NCBI GenBank assembly: GCA_028875225.1
Contig: JAPPFB010000005.1
Location: forward strand, 1-64,000
Source: Chloroflexota bacterium
GTDB taxonomy: Bacteria; Chloroflexota; Dehalococcoidia; Bin125
Reading direction: 5' to 3'
DNA length: 64,000 nucleotides
Shown: in pieces, positions 8,408-17,359 of the stretch
Layout: each line of letters starts with the position of its first letter
How positions within the stretch are numbered: position 1 is the first letter of the stretch
Notes under the pieces: model-generated
The model's input: the letters and a program-made list of their open reading frames with translations, nothing else
Database searches by the model: none
Told to the model about the DNA's origin: nothing
Translations under genes and position numbers: made by a program

Positions 8408-9082
8408 ATGACGACCGAGATCAGCCACGCGCCCGTCGCCAGGACCACAGCAGCGCGCCGTCCGAGTGTCGCGGTCCTGGTGGTGATCTTCACTGTCGTC
8501 GACGGTGCGCTACAGGTGTTGTTGATCGAACGCTCCGCGCCGCCGGCCGAAGGGCAGTGGGCGATTCCCGGTGGGGCCGTGCAGCACGGCGAGACCATGG
8601 ACGAAGCCGCCGTGCGCAAGCTCGCCGAAGAGACCGGCGTCACCGACGTCTTTCTCGAGCAGCTCTACACCTTTGGCGACCTCGATCCATCGCCCGAAGA
8701 AGGCAGCGTTGGCGTGGCCTGGTTCGCGCTCGTTGAACGCGCTTCGGTCCGCATGGCCCAGCGGACGGCGTGGCGTCCCGAATGGTGGAACCTGGACGAT
8801 CTCCCCCCTCTCGCGTTTGACAACGAGCAGGTGATCGACGTGGCGCGGACTCGGCTGATCAACAAGCTGCAGTACACCGACGCGGCCTACTCGCTGCTGC
8901 CGCCCCATTTCACCATGCGCGAACTGCAAGAGGTGTACGAGGCAATCCTCGGTCGGCCACTGGACAAGCGGAACTTCCGTCGCCGACTGCTGGCGACCGA
9001 CTTCATCGCGGCGACGACCGAACAACGCAAGGAAGGCCGACATCGCCCCGCCCGGCTGTACCGCTTTGTCGGGCGCTCCTAG
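8408..9082 (+). CDS. NrtR-like Nudix-related transcriptional regulator
   Basis: A 224-aa protein with an N-terminal Nudix domain and a C-terminal winged-helix domain (FTMRELQEVYEAILGRPLD, KRNFRRRLL), the architecture of NrtR. The Nudix box is degenerate: GGAVQHGETMDEAAVRKLAEE has Lys where the catalytic RE pair needs Glu, as expected of a sensor rather than a hydrolase. NrtR proteins bind ADP-ribose and repress NAD-synthesis genes; nadABC begins 0.9 kb downstream behind a clear palindrome. ATG 8408 is 4 bp after the miaB stop. An active ADP-ribose hydrolase that is not a regulator is the alternative. Confidence 0.82.
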   Translation: MTTEISHAPVARTTAARRPSVAVLVVIFTVVDGALQVLLIERSAPPAEGQWAIPGGAVQHGETMDEAAVRKLAEETGVTDVFLEQLYTFGDLDPSPEEGSVGVAWFALVERASVRMAQRTAWRPEWWNLDDLPPLAFDNEQVIDVARTRLINKLQYTDAAYSLLPPHFTMRELQEVYEAILGRPLDKRNFRRRLLATDFIAATTEQRKEGRHRPARLYRFVGRS

Positions 9083-9102
9083 AGAGGCGTCGCTACGCGC
9101 GG

Positions 9103-9852
9103 CTACTCGACCACCACTCCGCGCTCGGACAATCCGGCGACGACGGCGTCGTAGATCGCCTGCGCCATTTCGATACCCCAGGCCGCCGTAGGGTCGGTGA
9201 ACTCCTCGTAGCCGAAGGAGTAGCGTGACTTGTCGGCCCAATTCCCGATCTGCTTCAGTTCGTCGTCGGAGCCGGGAATGTTCCAACCCTCGGGGAGCAG
9301 CGCTCGCAACTCAATCAGGTAATGGATCCTCGGCGGATCGATCCTCTCCGCCACCAATGCCGCCTTGAGCGATTTCTCGGCGGACTGCTGCACGTGAAAG
9401 CAAGCCAGCGCCGGCTCCGTTGGATCTGCAGCCATCAGAATCCGCGCCGCGCGCAGATCCATTCGGGACAAGTCCAGCCACTGCAGCACCGATTCAGCCA
9501 CCGGGTCTCCTCTGCCACGGACGTGGAGCGTCTTGCCCTCGACCAATGCCGCGCGCTCGATAGTACCGACAACCGTCGCCTTCCGCACCACTTCCGACGG
9601 TGTGGCGAGCTTGATATCCCGCGGGGTCCTCGTGCATGCCAGCGCGCTGTGGATGGCCAGTTGTTGCTTCGAGTAGCTCTCCACCTCGTCCAGGACGACC
9701 AGGAGGTCGACGTCGCTATCGTCGTGGAAATCTCCCCGCGCCCGCGAGCCGAACAGGATGACCTGCACCGGGTCCCAACCGTCCACGATGATCTCCACCA
9801 TTTGCTTGATGGCGGCATCAACGTCGGGTTGCTGAGTGACCGGCTGGGTCAT
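9103..9852 (-). CDS. Fused MNT nucleotidyltransferase-HEPN protein
   Basis: A 249-aa protein. Residues ~15-100 form a minimal nucleotidyltransferase with GSRARGDFHDDSDVDLLV (GS plus the metal-binding DxD). Residues ~113-245 form a HEPN domain with an Rx4-6H-type stretch near RIDPPRIHYLIEL. The two domains are usually encoded by neighbouring genes as a toxin-antitoxin pair, where the MNT partner adenylylates the HEPN RNase; here they are one polypeptide. It is transcribed toward the NrtR-like gene and divergently from nadA. Whether it is a toxin system or a standalone modifying enzyme cannot be told. Confidence 0.8.
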   Translation of the reverse strand: MTQPVTQQPDVDAAIKQMVEIIVDGWDPVQVILFGSRARGDFHDDSDVDLLVVLDEVESYSKQQLAIHSALACTRTPRDIKLATPSEVVRKATVVGTIERAALVEGKTLHVRGRGDPVAESVLQWLDLSRMDLRAARILMAADPTEPALACFHVQQSAEKSLKAALVAERIDPPRIHYLIELRALLPEGWNIPGSDDELKQIGNWADKSRYSFGYEEFTDPTAAWGIEMAQAIYDAVVAGLSERGVVVE

Positions 9853-9900
9853 GCATCAATCGTACTGATCTCAGTCCGGTGAAAATCGATCAGCGATCCC

Positions 9901-9929
9901 TTGACAACGTCCACTTGATTTGCAACAAT
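9901..9929 (+). promoter_or_regulatory. Sigma-70-type promoter of nadABC
   Basis: TTGACA at 9901-9906 is a perfect -35 hexamer; AACAAT at 9924-9929 matches four of six -10 positions, with 17-bp spacing. The start of transcription would fall near 9936, just before the palindromic operator. Confidence 0.6.
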
Positions 9930-9941
9930 GTTTCGGATTGA

Positions 9942-9960
9942 TAGTGTCAATCTGACACTA
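9942..9960 (+). promoter_or_regulatory. Palindromic operator upstream of nadA (probable NrtR site)
   Basis: TAGTGTCA-ATC-TGACACTA is a perfect 8+3+8 inverted repeat placed directly after the -10 box and 20 bp before the nadA start, where a bound repressor would block transcription. With an NrtR-like gene next door, that protein is the obvious candidate. The match to a lineage-specific consensus could not be checked. Confidence 0.7.
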
Positions 9961-9979
9961 AGTGATGGGTTTGAGAGTC

Positions 9980-11197
9980 ATGTCTGAAGCCGTCGTTGTC
10001 GAAACCAGCTACGTTCCCGAGACCCTGCCACCTGACCTGCCGGATGAGGCATGTGAGACCGACATCGCCACCATCCCGCTGGTGTCTGAACCGCACCTGC
10101 CGGACTGGCAGCCGGAGATTCCGCAGGAGTATCTCAAGCTCTCGGGTGATGAGCTGCGCGAACGCATCCGCGCCGCCCGTTCTGAGCTGGGCGAGCGGCT
10201 GCTGATCCTCGGTCACCACTACCAACGCGACGACATCATTGAGTTCGCCGACTTCCGCGGCGACTCGTTCAAGCTGGCCCAGCAAGCGGCCGAGAACTCC
10301 GAGGCCGACTACATCGTCTTCTGCGGCGTCCATTTCATGGCCGAGAGCGCCGACATTCTGACCACGCCGCAACAAACTGTCATCCTTCCCAACCTCGCTG
10401 CCGGCTGCTCGATGGCCGACATGGCCCAGCCGGAAGACGTCTACGACGCATGGGAAGACCTTGGTGAGGTCGTCGATACCGACGGCGTCATTCCGATTAC
10501 GTACATGAACTCGGCCGCCTCGCTGAAGGCGTTCGTGGGCAAGAACGGCGGCGCGGTTTGCACGTCGTCCAATGCGACCGCAGTGCTCGAGTGGGCCTTC
10601 GAGCAGGGTGACCAGGTGCTGTTCTTCCCCGACCAGCATCTCGGACGCAACACCGGCAAGCGATTAGGTATCGACCCGCGGACAGAGACCGCCGTGTGGA
10701 GTCCTCGCAAGTTGAACGGCGGTCTGCGTGAAGAGCGGATCGAGCAGAGCAAGATCCTGCTGTGGCAGGGACACTGCTCCGTTCACATCCGATTCCGCGT
10801 CGACCAGATCGAGCGGGCCCGCGAGGAGCATCCTGGAGTTCGCGTGGTCGTGCATCCAGAGTGCACTCAACAGGTCGTCGACGCGGCCGACGCCGACGGC
10901 TCGACCGAGTTCATCATCAACTACGTTCGCAACGGTCCTCCTGGCACCTACGCCGTGGGTACCGAGATCAATCTGGTCCACCGGCTCAATGAAGAGGTCG
11001 CCCACGAGGGCAAGACGGCGTTCTGTCTCGACCCGGTGGTTTGCCCCTGTGCGACGATGTACCGGATTCACCCTGCCTATCTGGCCTGGGTGACCGAGGC
11101 TCTGGTCGAGGACCGTGTGGTCAATCCGATCACGGTCGACGATGACACGCGCACATGGGCGCGCGTCGCGCTCGACCGCATGCTGGCGATCACCTAG
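9980..11197 (+). CDS. nadA: Quinolinate synthase
   Basis: A 405-aa NadA, which condenses iminoaspartate with dihydroxyacetone phosphate to quinolinate using a [4Fe-4S] cluster. Conserved segments are LGHHYQRDDIIEFADFRGDS, CGVHFMAESADIL, HPECTQQVVDAAD and VVCPCATMYRI; the three cysteine positions fit cluster ligation. There is an N-terminal extension of ~45 residues before the core. ATG 9980 (MSEAVVV) is preferred to GTG 9962 or ATG 9965, which would place the start on the edge of the operator. First gene of the nadABC operon. Confidence 0.95.
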   Translation: MSEAVVVETSYVPETLPPDLPDEACETDIATIPLVSEPHLPDWQPEIPQEYLKLSGDELRERIRAARSELGERLLILGHHYQRDDIIEFADFRGDSFKLAQQAAENSEADYIVFCGVHFMAESADILTTPQQTVILPNLAAGCSMADMAQPEDVYDAWEDLGEVVDTDGVIPITYMNSAASLKAFVGKNGGAVCTSSNATAVLEWAFEQGDQVLFFPDQHLGRNTGKRLGIDPRTETAVWSPRKLNGGLREERIEQSKILLWQGHCSVHIRFRVDQIERAREEHPGVRVVVHPECTQQVVDAADADGSTEFIINYVRNGPPGTYAVGTEINLVHRLNEEVAHEGKTAFCLDPVVCPCATMYRIHPAYLAWVTEALVEDRVVNPITVDDDTRTWARVALDRMLAIT

Positions 11198-11217
11198 ACA
11201 CAGCGGTACGCGCAGCC

Positions 11218-12714
11218 ATGCACGTCCTGGTCATCGGAAGCGGACTGGCCGGCATCAACGCCGCGCTCCTGGCGTCGGAGTTTGCCGACGTCACGTTGCT
11301 GAGCAAGTCCGACTTGCAGGAAACCAACACGCAGCGGGCCCAGGGCGGAATCGCCGCCGCTGTCGCGGCGCTGGACGATCCCGCACTCCACGCCGAGGAC
11401 ACAATCCGGGCCGGCGCGGGACTTTGCGATCCGGCAGCAGTTCACGCGCTGACCATCGGCGGCGCGAGCGCGATTGAGCGACTCTTGCAGCTCGGCGTCG
11501 ACTTCGACCGCGGCGGCGATGGCGAACTGGCGCTGGCGACGGAAGGCGCGCACTCCACGCCTCGCGTGTTACACGCGGGCGGAGACCGGACGGGTCTGCA
11601 TATCCAGTCGGCGCTCATCGAGCGCCTGGCGGCGGCCAACGTGGACGTTCGAATCGGCGTTGCGGTGACTCATCTCGCGGTCGAGGCCGGTCGCTGCGTC
11701 GGCGCAACGACCGGCGGCGGAGAGACGATCCTCGCCGACGCCGTGATGCTCGCCACAGGCGGGGCCGGGGCGCTCTATCAGACCTCGACCAACCCGGGCA
11801 ATGCAACCGGCGACGGGGTCGCGCTGGCCTTCCGGGCGGGGGCGGTGGTTCGCGACCCGGAGTTCGTCCAGTTCCATCCGACGGCGCTGGTTGGCAGCGA
11901 CAGCGCGTTCCTGATCTCCGAGGCGCTGCGCGGCGAGGGCGCCGTGCTGTTGAACGCCGCCGGCGACCGATTCATGACCGATATTCATGCCGACGCCGAG
12001 TTAGCTCCGCGTTCGGTCGTCGCGCAGGCAATGACGGAGACAATGCGTCGCGACGGCTCCGACCACGTGTCGCTCGATATCTCGCACCGCGACTCGGACT
12101 TCCTGCGCGAGCGCTTTCCAGGGGTCTATCGAGGCGCGTTGCAACGCGGGTACGACATCACGGCCGGACCGATTCCGATCGCTCCTGCCGCGCATTACCA
12201 CATGGGCGGCGTCTACACAGATATCGACGGACGAACGACCGTCCAGGGGTTGTTCGCAGCCGGCGAGTGCGCCTCGACCGGAGCACACGGCGCGAACAGG
12301 GTGGCCTCCAACTCACTGCTCGAGGCGGCGGTGTTCTCCACCAGGGCCATCGCATCAGTCCGACGGCACGCAAGCCAGGCCGAGTTTCCTCACGGCGAAG
12401 TCACGGCGTTGCGGCTCCACCCTCAATTCGGCGCCCCTTCCTGGCGGGCATTGAAGCAAACAATGAATGAGTTCGTCGGCATTTCCCGAACCGAGGAAGA
12501 CCTCCGCTATGCCATGGGACGCTTCAACAGATGGTCGGAGCATCGGGAGGGTTTGATTGATCAATCTCTGGCGCTAGCCACGCTGACCGCAAGACTGATC
12601 GCGGACGCGGCATTGCAGCGGACCGAGACGAGAGGTTCACATCTCCGCCTCGACTACCCAAACGCCAACCCTGACTGGCAGCGCCACAGCCTCTGGCAAC
12701 TGGCCCGCGAATGA
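11218..12714 (+). CDS. nadB: L-aspartate oxidase
   Basis: A 498-aa flavoprotein that oxidises L-aspartate to iminoaspartate for NadA. Visible features are the N-terminal dinucleotide fold VIGSGLAGINAAL, the substrate/FAD motif QRAQGGIAAAV, the fumarate-reductase-like HFHPTAL-type segment (QFHPTAL), HYHMGGVYTD and GANRVASNSLLE. ATG 11218 follows nadA by 20 bp and is the only start giving a complete Rossmann motif. It overlaps nadC by 4 bp (ATGA), indicating translational coupling. Confidence 0.95.
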   Translation: MHVLVIGSGLAGINAALLASEFADVTLLSKSDLQETNTQRAQGGIAAAVAALDDPALHAEDTIRAGAGLCDPAAVHALTIGGASAIERLLQLGVDFDRGGDGELALATEGAHSTPRVLHAGGDRTGLHIQSALIERLAAANVDVRIGVAVTHLAVEAGRCVGATTGGGETILADAVMLATGGAGALYQTSTNPGNATGDGVALAFRAGAVVRDPEFVQFHPTALVGSDSAFLISEALRGEGAVLLNAAGDRFMTDIHADAELAPRSVVAQAMTETMRRDGSDHVSLDISHRDSDFLRERFPGVYRGALQRGYDITAGPIPIAPAAHYHMGGVYTDIDGRTTVQGLFAAGECASTGAHGANRVASNSLLEAAVFSTRAIASVRRHASQAEFPHGEVTALRLHPQFGAPSWRALKQTMNEFVGISRTEEDLRYAMGRFNRWSEHREGLIDQSLALATLTARLIADAALQRTETRGSHLRLDYPNANPDWQRHSLWQLARE

Positions 12715-13586
12715 GCGCTCTTGACCTTGCCATTGTCCAGCGGCTCGTCGACGCCACGTTGGCCGAAGATCGGGCCGATCTTGACGTGACGACCGGCTCG
12801 CTGAGTAAGTGGATCGACTGGCGTCAGGGCAACGCCCTGCTCATGGCGCGAGCCGACGGCGTCGTCTGCGGCCTCGATTTCGCTCTCGCCGCGTTTGCCG
12901 CGCTCGATCCGGACGTCCGCTTCTTGCCCGAAGTCAGCGATGGCGACCGAGTATCGACCGGGCAGCAGATCGCGGTCGTGGGCGGTCAGCTCGACCCGCT
13001 GCTGCGGGCAGAGCGGACGGCGCTCAACTGGCTACAGCGGCTGAGCGGCACGGCCACGTTGACCGCCCAAGCGGTCGACGCAGCAGGTTCAAGGACGAAG
13101 ATCCTCGACACCCGCAAAACCACGCCGGGACTGCGTCCGGCCGAGCGCTACGCCGTCCGCTGCGGCGGCGGACTCAATCATCGCGACTCGCTGGCCGCCG
13201 GGGTGTTGATCAAGGACAATCACATCGCCGCCGTGCGCCAGGCAGGCGGCAGCCTCGCCGAGGCTGTCTCGGCGGCCATAGCCAATGTCGGACCGGCCAC
13301 AGGCGTCGAAGTGGAAGTGACCAACCTCGATGAGGCGCGCGAAGCGCTCGAAGCCGGCGCCAACGCGCTGTTGCTGGACAACTTTGCCATAGACGATCTG
13401 GTCCCAGCCGTGGAAATCGCCCGCGTCTACCACGCCAGGACAGAGGCCAGCGGCGGTATCACGCTGGCACAGATCCCCCAGATTGCCCGAGCGGGCGTGG
13501 ACTACATCTCTCTGGGAGCGCTGACTCACTCAGCCCCGTCGCTCGATATCGCGCTGGACATCGCCCTCGAACTGCCGCCGGACTGA
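12711..13586 (+). CDS. nadC: Nicotinate-nucleotide pyrophosphorylase (carboxylating)
   Basis: A 291-aa quinolinate phosphoribosyltransferase, third step of the de novo NAD pathway. Diagnostic segments are RAERTALNWLQRLSGTAT, DTRKTTPGLR, GGGLNHRDSL and IKDNHI, and near the C-terminus ISLGALTHSAP. The start codon overlaps the nadB stop. Nothing follows in the operon; the next gene is on the opposite strand. Confidence 0.96.
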   Translation: MSALDLAIVQRLVDATLAEDRADLDVTTGSLSKWIDWRQGNALLMARADGVVCGLDFALAAFAALDPDVRFLPEVSDGDRVSTGQQIAVVGGQLDPLLRAERTALNWLQRLSGTATLTAQAVDAAGSRTKILDTRKTTPGLRPAERYAVRCGGGLNHRDSLAAGVLIKDNHIAAVRQAGGSLAEAVSAAIANVGPATGVEVEVTNLDEAREALEAGANALLLDNFAIDDLVPAVEIARVYHARTEASGGITLAQIPQIARAGVDYISLGALTHSAPSLDIALDIALELPPD

Positions 13587-13650
13587 TGCATTTCCGTTGC
13601 GCCCCTCCGATGCCCCACGCTTGACGCAGGGCGGTGCTGACGACCGGTAC

Positions 13651-14115
13651 TTAGCCCCTCCGAGGCCGCTCCAGGTCGGCCGAGTCGATGATCACGGTGA
13701 AGGGGCCGTCGTTGACCAGCTCAACCGACATCATCGCGCCAAACTCTCCGGATTGAACCGGGACTCCCAGGGCTCGCAGCGAGTCGACGAAGTGGTCGAA
13801 CAGGGGCTCGGCCAGCTCTGGGCGCGCCGCACTGGTGAAGCTGGGGCGGCGACCCTTGCGGACGTCGGCATGCAGTGTGAACTGGCTGATGACCAGGGCT
13901 GCGCCGCCGACATCGAGCAGGCTGTCGTTGAAGCGACCCTCGGAATCGGCGAAGATCCGCAGTCTCGAGACCTTGCGCGCCAGCGTCTCAGCCTGCGCCC
14001 GGGTGTCTCCATCGGCGACGCCAACCAGGATCAGCAGGCCACCATCAATGGCGCCAACAACAGCGTCGTCGACGGACACCGACGCCCGGCTGACGCGCTG
14101 GAGCACGACCCTCAT
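13651..14115 (-). CDS. dtd: D-aminoacyl-tRNA deacylase
   Basis: A 154-aa DTD, which hydrolyses D-aminoacyl- and Gly-tRNAs mischarged on tRNA. The protein starts [13 protein letters not shown], carries the SQFTLHAD motif, and ends with a cross-subunit Gly-cisPro motif in [10 protein letters not shown] (usually NGPVT, so the region is slightly altered). Length equals the family norm. It is divergent to nothing close and lies tail-to-tail with nadC. Confidence 0.95.
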   Translation of the reverse strand: MRVVLQRVSRASVSVDDAVVGAIDGGLLILVGVADGDTRAQAETLARKVSRLRIFADSEGRFNDSLLDVGGAALVISQFTLHADVRKGRRPSFTSAARPELAEPLFDHFVDSLRALGVPVQSGEFGAMMSVELVNDGPFTVIIDSADLERPRRG

Positions 14116-14151
14116 TGCTTGCTGCTCGTTGGAGAGGAGTTCAGGAACAGA

Positions 14152-14466
14152 TCAGTCGGCCGCGGCGGCAGAGGTTTCGAGTTCGCCTGAGTCGGAACCA
14201 TCGGACGACGCGCCATCTGCGGATGCGCCGTTGGACTCGGGTCCGCCTTCGCTGTCGCGATCTTCGTCGCGCCGCGACTTCCAGTTGCTCTTCTTGCTAT
14301 CGGTCGAGTACCAGCCGGATCCCTTGAAGACGATCGCCGGAGCGCTGGGGATGCGCTGCAGCGTGTGCTCGCACTCCGTGCAGGGTTGCTGCGCGGGCGC
14401 GCTCCAGCCTTCCAGCTTCTCGACCGTGTGGCCGCACTCGAAACACTCGTAGACGTAGCGGGGCAC
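14152..14466 (-). CDS. FmdB-type zinc-ribbon protein
   Basis: A 104-aa protein starting MPRYVYECFECGHTVE, with four cysteines as CFEC...CTEC forming a zinc ribbon of the FmdB/CxxC_CxxC_SSSS family. The tail is long, acidic and Ser/Gly-rich. GTG 14466 is chosen because GGAGG sits 6 nt upstream and because the family starts right before the ribbon; the longer ORF adds unrelated residues. It precedes dtd on the same strand. Function in the family is poorly defined. Confidence 0.8.
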   Translation of the reverse strand: MPRYVYECFECGHTVEKLEGWSAPAQQPCTECEHTLQRIPSAPAIVFKGSGWYSTDSKKSNWKSRRDEDRDSEGGPESNGASADGASSDGSDSGELETSAAAAD

Positions 14467-14620
14467 GTACTTCCTCCGCGCGGAAACCAGACAACATGCG
14501 TAAGTTATCACGAGTCCCGATTCAGTGCGCGTATCGCCGGCACATGCATATACTCGATCCAGTTGCCCGCCTCAGGGACGGGTCCGACGTGACTTGAAGC
14601 CAGATCATCTGAGGAGCCGG

Positions 14621-15376
14621 ATGACGACAACGATCTCAATGCGCGACCTGTTGGAGGCCGGAGTCCATTTCGGTCATCAGACCGGACGCTGGAATCCCAA
14701 AATGGCGCCATTCATCTACGGCGCGCGCAACGGCGTACACATTCTCGATCTGGCCCAGACTGTCACTCGACTGGAAGATGCCACCGAATTCGTCCGTGAG
14801 CTTTCGGGGTCCGGACAGCAAATCCTGTTCGTCGGCACCAAACGGCAGGCCCAGGACGTGATTCGCAACGAGGCCGACCGGGCCAACATGCCCTACGTCG
14901 TCACCCGATGGTTGGGCGGAACCCTGACCAATTTCCAGACCATCCGTCAGCGCGTTGACTACATGATCGAGCTCGAGCGGCGCGAAGAAGCCGGCCAGCT
15001 TGATCTGCTGCCCAAGAAGGAAGCGCTGAAACTGCGCGACAAGCTGACACGACTCCATCGCTATCTCCGTGGTCTGCGCGATATGACCTCGCTGCCCGGC
15101 GCGCTCTTCGTGGTCGACGTCCCACGCGAACACATCGCCGTCGCCGAAGCGCGACGACTGAATATCCCGATCATCGCGGTCTGCGATACCAACTCAGACC
15201 CGAACCTCGTTGATTTCCCGATCCCTTCCAATGACGACGCCATTCGAGCGGTCCGCCTGCTCACTGCACAGATCGCCGACGCCGCGCAAGAGGGCGGGAT
15301 GATGTTGCAGAGCGCCGTCGAGTCCGAGGAACCTTACGAAGCGGCCGAGACCGCCGAGCCAGTTGCCGTCGACTGA
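14621..15376 (+). CDS. rpsB: 30S ribosomal protein S2
   Basis: A 251-aa S2 (ISMRDLLEAGVHFGHQTGRWNP, WLGGTLTNFQTI, LPGALFVVDV, AVCDTNSDPNLVDFPIPSND). ATG 14621 has GAGGAG 5 nt upstream. It opens the conserved rpsB-tsf-pyrH-frr order. The 155 bp before it hold the promoter region; a possible -10 (TATACT, 14549-14554) is visible but I find no convincing -35. Confidence 0.97.
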   Translation: MTTTISMRDLLEAGVHFGHQTGRWNPKMAPFIYGARNGVHILDLAQTVTRLEDATEFVRELSGSGQQILFVGTKRQAQDVIRNEADRANMPYVVTRWLGGTLTNFQTIRQRVDYMIELERREEAGQLDLLPKKEALKLRDKLTRLHRYLRGLRDMTSLPGALFVVDVPREHIAVAEARRLNIPIIAVCDTNSDPNLVDFPIPSNDDAIRAVRLLTAQIADAAQEGGMMLQSAVESEEPYEAAETAEPVAVD

Positions 15377-15447
15377 ACCACGTCGTCCACCGGGGCGGAT
15401 CGACAACCCGCCAACCCACACAGCCAACGACCAGAGGAGCCACCAAC

Positions 15448-15942
15448 GTGCCCGTAACGATTGACCAGATCAAGGCCCTGCGCGCCGAGACCGGCGCGGG
15501 GGTGATGGATTGTCGCCAGGCGTTGACCGAAGCCAATGGCGACATCGACCAAGCTCGGCTCGTGCTCCGCGAGAAAGGCATCGCCACGGCCAGCAAACGA
15601 GCCGACAAGGCCACGGGTCAGGGTCTGATTCACAGCTACATCCATGGTGGACGCATCGGCGTCCTGGTCGACCTGCGTTGCGAGACGGACTTCGTCGCCA
15701 AGACCGAGCCGTTCAAGGAGCTCGCTCACGACATCGCCATGCAGATCGCCTCAATGAACCCTGTTGCGGTCAGCGCCGACGACATTCCCGGCGACGCCGA
15801 CGCCGACGCGGTGGCGCTGCTCGACCAGGAGTTCATCAAGGACGGATCGCAGACCATCAACGACCGGATCAACGACGTCATCGCATCCATTGGTGAGCGC
15901 ATCGAGGTTGCCCGCTTCACTCGCTACGAAATGGGCGAGTAG
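15448..15942 (+). CDS. tsf: Elongation factor Ts
   Basis: A 164-aa EF-Ts, the nucleotide exchange factor of EF-Tu. The N-terminal UBA-like domain (IKALRAETGAGVMDCRQAL) and the core (LVDLRCETDFVAKTEPF, the TDFVA motif) are complete. It is much shorter than the 283-aa E. coli protein because it has a single core subdomain, as in some Chloroflexota. GTG 15448 is preceded by GAGGAG. 71 bp after rpsB. Confidence 0.96.
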   Translation: MPVTIDQIKALRAETGAGVMDCRQALTEANGDIDQARLVLREKGIATASKRADKATGQGLIHSYIHGGRIGVLVDLRCETDFVAKTEPFKELAHDIAMQIASMNPVAVSADDIPGDADADAVALLDQEFIKDGSQTINDRINDVIASIGERIEVARFTRYEMGE

Positions 15943-15980
15943 CCGTACGCGATCGAACTCGCCGGTATTGCGCACGTCTC

Positions 15981-16739
15981 GTGACCGACCAGCCGACCAC
16001 TCCCCGCGTTGTTCTCAAAGTTTCCGGCGAGTCGCTGCAGGGACAACGAGGCTCTGGCATCGATTCCGCCGCGCTCAACGACATCGCCCGCCAGATCGTC
16101 GAGTGCCGAAACCGAGGCGTCGATATTGGCGTGGTCGTCGGCGGCGGGAACCTGTTTCGCGGGCGACTGGCATCCGAGCTGGGCATGACCCAGGCGACGG
16201 CTCACTACGCCGGAATGCTGGCGACGGTGATCAATGGTCTCGCGCTGCAGGACGCGATCGAAGCGGCCGGCGGCGAGGTTCGCACGATGTCGGCGCTGCA
16301 CGTTCGTCAGGTGTCTGAGATCTTCATCCGCCGACGCGCTATCCGCCATTTGCAGAAAGGCCGGGTCGTCCTCTGCGTCGGTGGAACCGGCAATCCCTAC
16401 GTCACCACCGACACTGCCGCCGCACTGCGCGGCATCGAGCTTGACGCCGACCAACTTCTGATGGGCAAGCACGGAACCGATGGCGTCTACACCGCCGATC
16501 CGGCGCATCATCCCGACGCCCGTCGATACTCACGGCTCAACTATCGCGAGGCGCTGCAGCAGAATCTCGGGGTCCTGATGGACGCCTCGGCGCTTGCGCT
16601 GTGCGAGGAGCATTCGCTGCCGATCGTGGTGTTCAACATCGAAGCGCCTGACGCTATCGTGAGCACTGTGATCGACGGTCCCAATCTGGAGCTGGCCGGT
16701 ACTCGGGTCGATCACGGGGCTACGGTCCTCGCCGACTGA
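15981..16739 (+). CDS. pyrH: UMP kinase
   Basis: A 252-aa amino-acid-kinase-fold enzyme phosphorylating UMP to UDP. Signature segments are VVLKVSGESLQG, GVVVGGGNLFRG, GTGNPYVTTDTAAALR and GTDGVYTADP. GTG start 15981. It lies between tsf and frr as in many bacteria. Confidence 0.97.
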   Translation: MTDQPTTPRVVLKVSGESLQGQRGSGIDSAALNDIARQIVECRNRGVDIGVVVGGGNLFRGRLASELGMTQATAHYAGMLATVINGLALQDAIEAAGGEVRTMSALHVRQVSEIFIRRRAIRHLQKGRVVLCVGGTGNPYVTTDTAAALRGIELDADQLLMGKHGTDGVYTADPAHHPDARRYSRLNYREALQQNLGVLMDASALALCEEHSLPIVVFNIEAPDAIVSTVIDGPNLELAGTRVDHGATVLAD

Positions 16740-16783
16740 GGCCAGCCGACCACGTTTGGCCGAAGACTGGCCGGGAGCGGGAC

Positions 16784-17356
16784 ATGTCCGACAACGAGCT
16801 CCTCGACCTTGCATTCGAAGATGCCGATTCCCGCATGAACGGCGCCGTCAGCGCGCTGGAGCGTGACCTTATGGCGGTGCGCACCGGTCGGGCGCACACG
16901 TCGTTGGTCGACCAGCTGCGCGTCGACTATTACGGCACCACCATGGCGCTCAACCAGCTGGCCACGATCTCCACGCCGGAAGCTCGCCTGATCGCCATTC
17001 AGCCCTGGGACAAGAACGCCTTCGACCCGATCACCAAGGCCATCCAGACCTCCGACATTGGCATCAATCCACAATCGGACGGCATCCTGATCCGGCTCGC
17101 GCTGCCCGAGCTGACCGAAGAGCGTCGCCGCGACCTGGTCAAGCTGGTCCACCAGAAGGCCGAGTCCGCCCGCGTCGCCATCCGCAACGTGCGACGGCAC
17201 ATCCACGACGACCTTCGTCACATGCAGCGCGACGGCGATCTCTCGCAGGACGAGGAACGCCGGGCGGAAACCCAACTCGATACGCTAACCGGCCAATTCA
17301 TCGCTAAAGTTGATGCTGCGGGCAATCAGAAGGAGCGCGAGCTCCTCGAGGTCTAG
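16784..17356 (+). CDS. frr: Ribosome recycling factor
   Basis: A 190-aa RRF (full family length). It separates ribosomal subunits after termination together with EF-G. Recognised by ALERDLMAVRTGRAHTSLVD, the ISTPEARLIAIQPWDK segment, SDIGINPQSDG and the C-terminal helix rich in charged residues. The uppS start follows after only 3 bp. Confidence 0.97.
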   Translation: MSDNELLDLAFEDADSRMNGAVSALERDLMAVRTGRAHTSLVDQLRVDYYGTTMALNQLATISTPEARLIAIQPWDKNAFDPITKAIQTSDIGINPQSDGILIRLALPELTEERRRDLVKLVHQKAESARVAIRNVRRHIHDDLRHMQRDGDLSQDEERRAETQLDTLTGQFIAKVDAAGNQKERELLEV

Positions 17357-17359
17357 CAC

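Noticed and set aside
14549-14554. TATACT as -10 box for rpsB
   Set aside because: No acceptable -35 hexamer at 16-18 bp; left as a weak possibility only.
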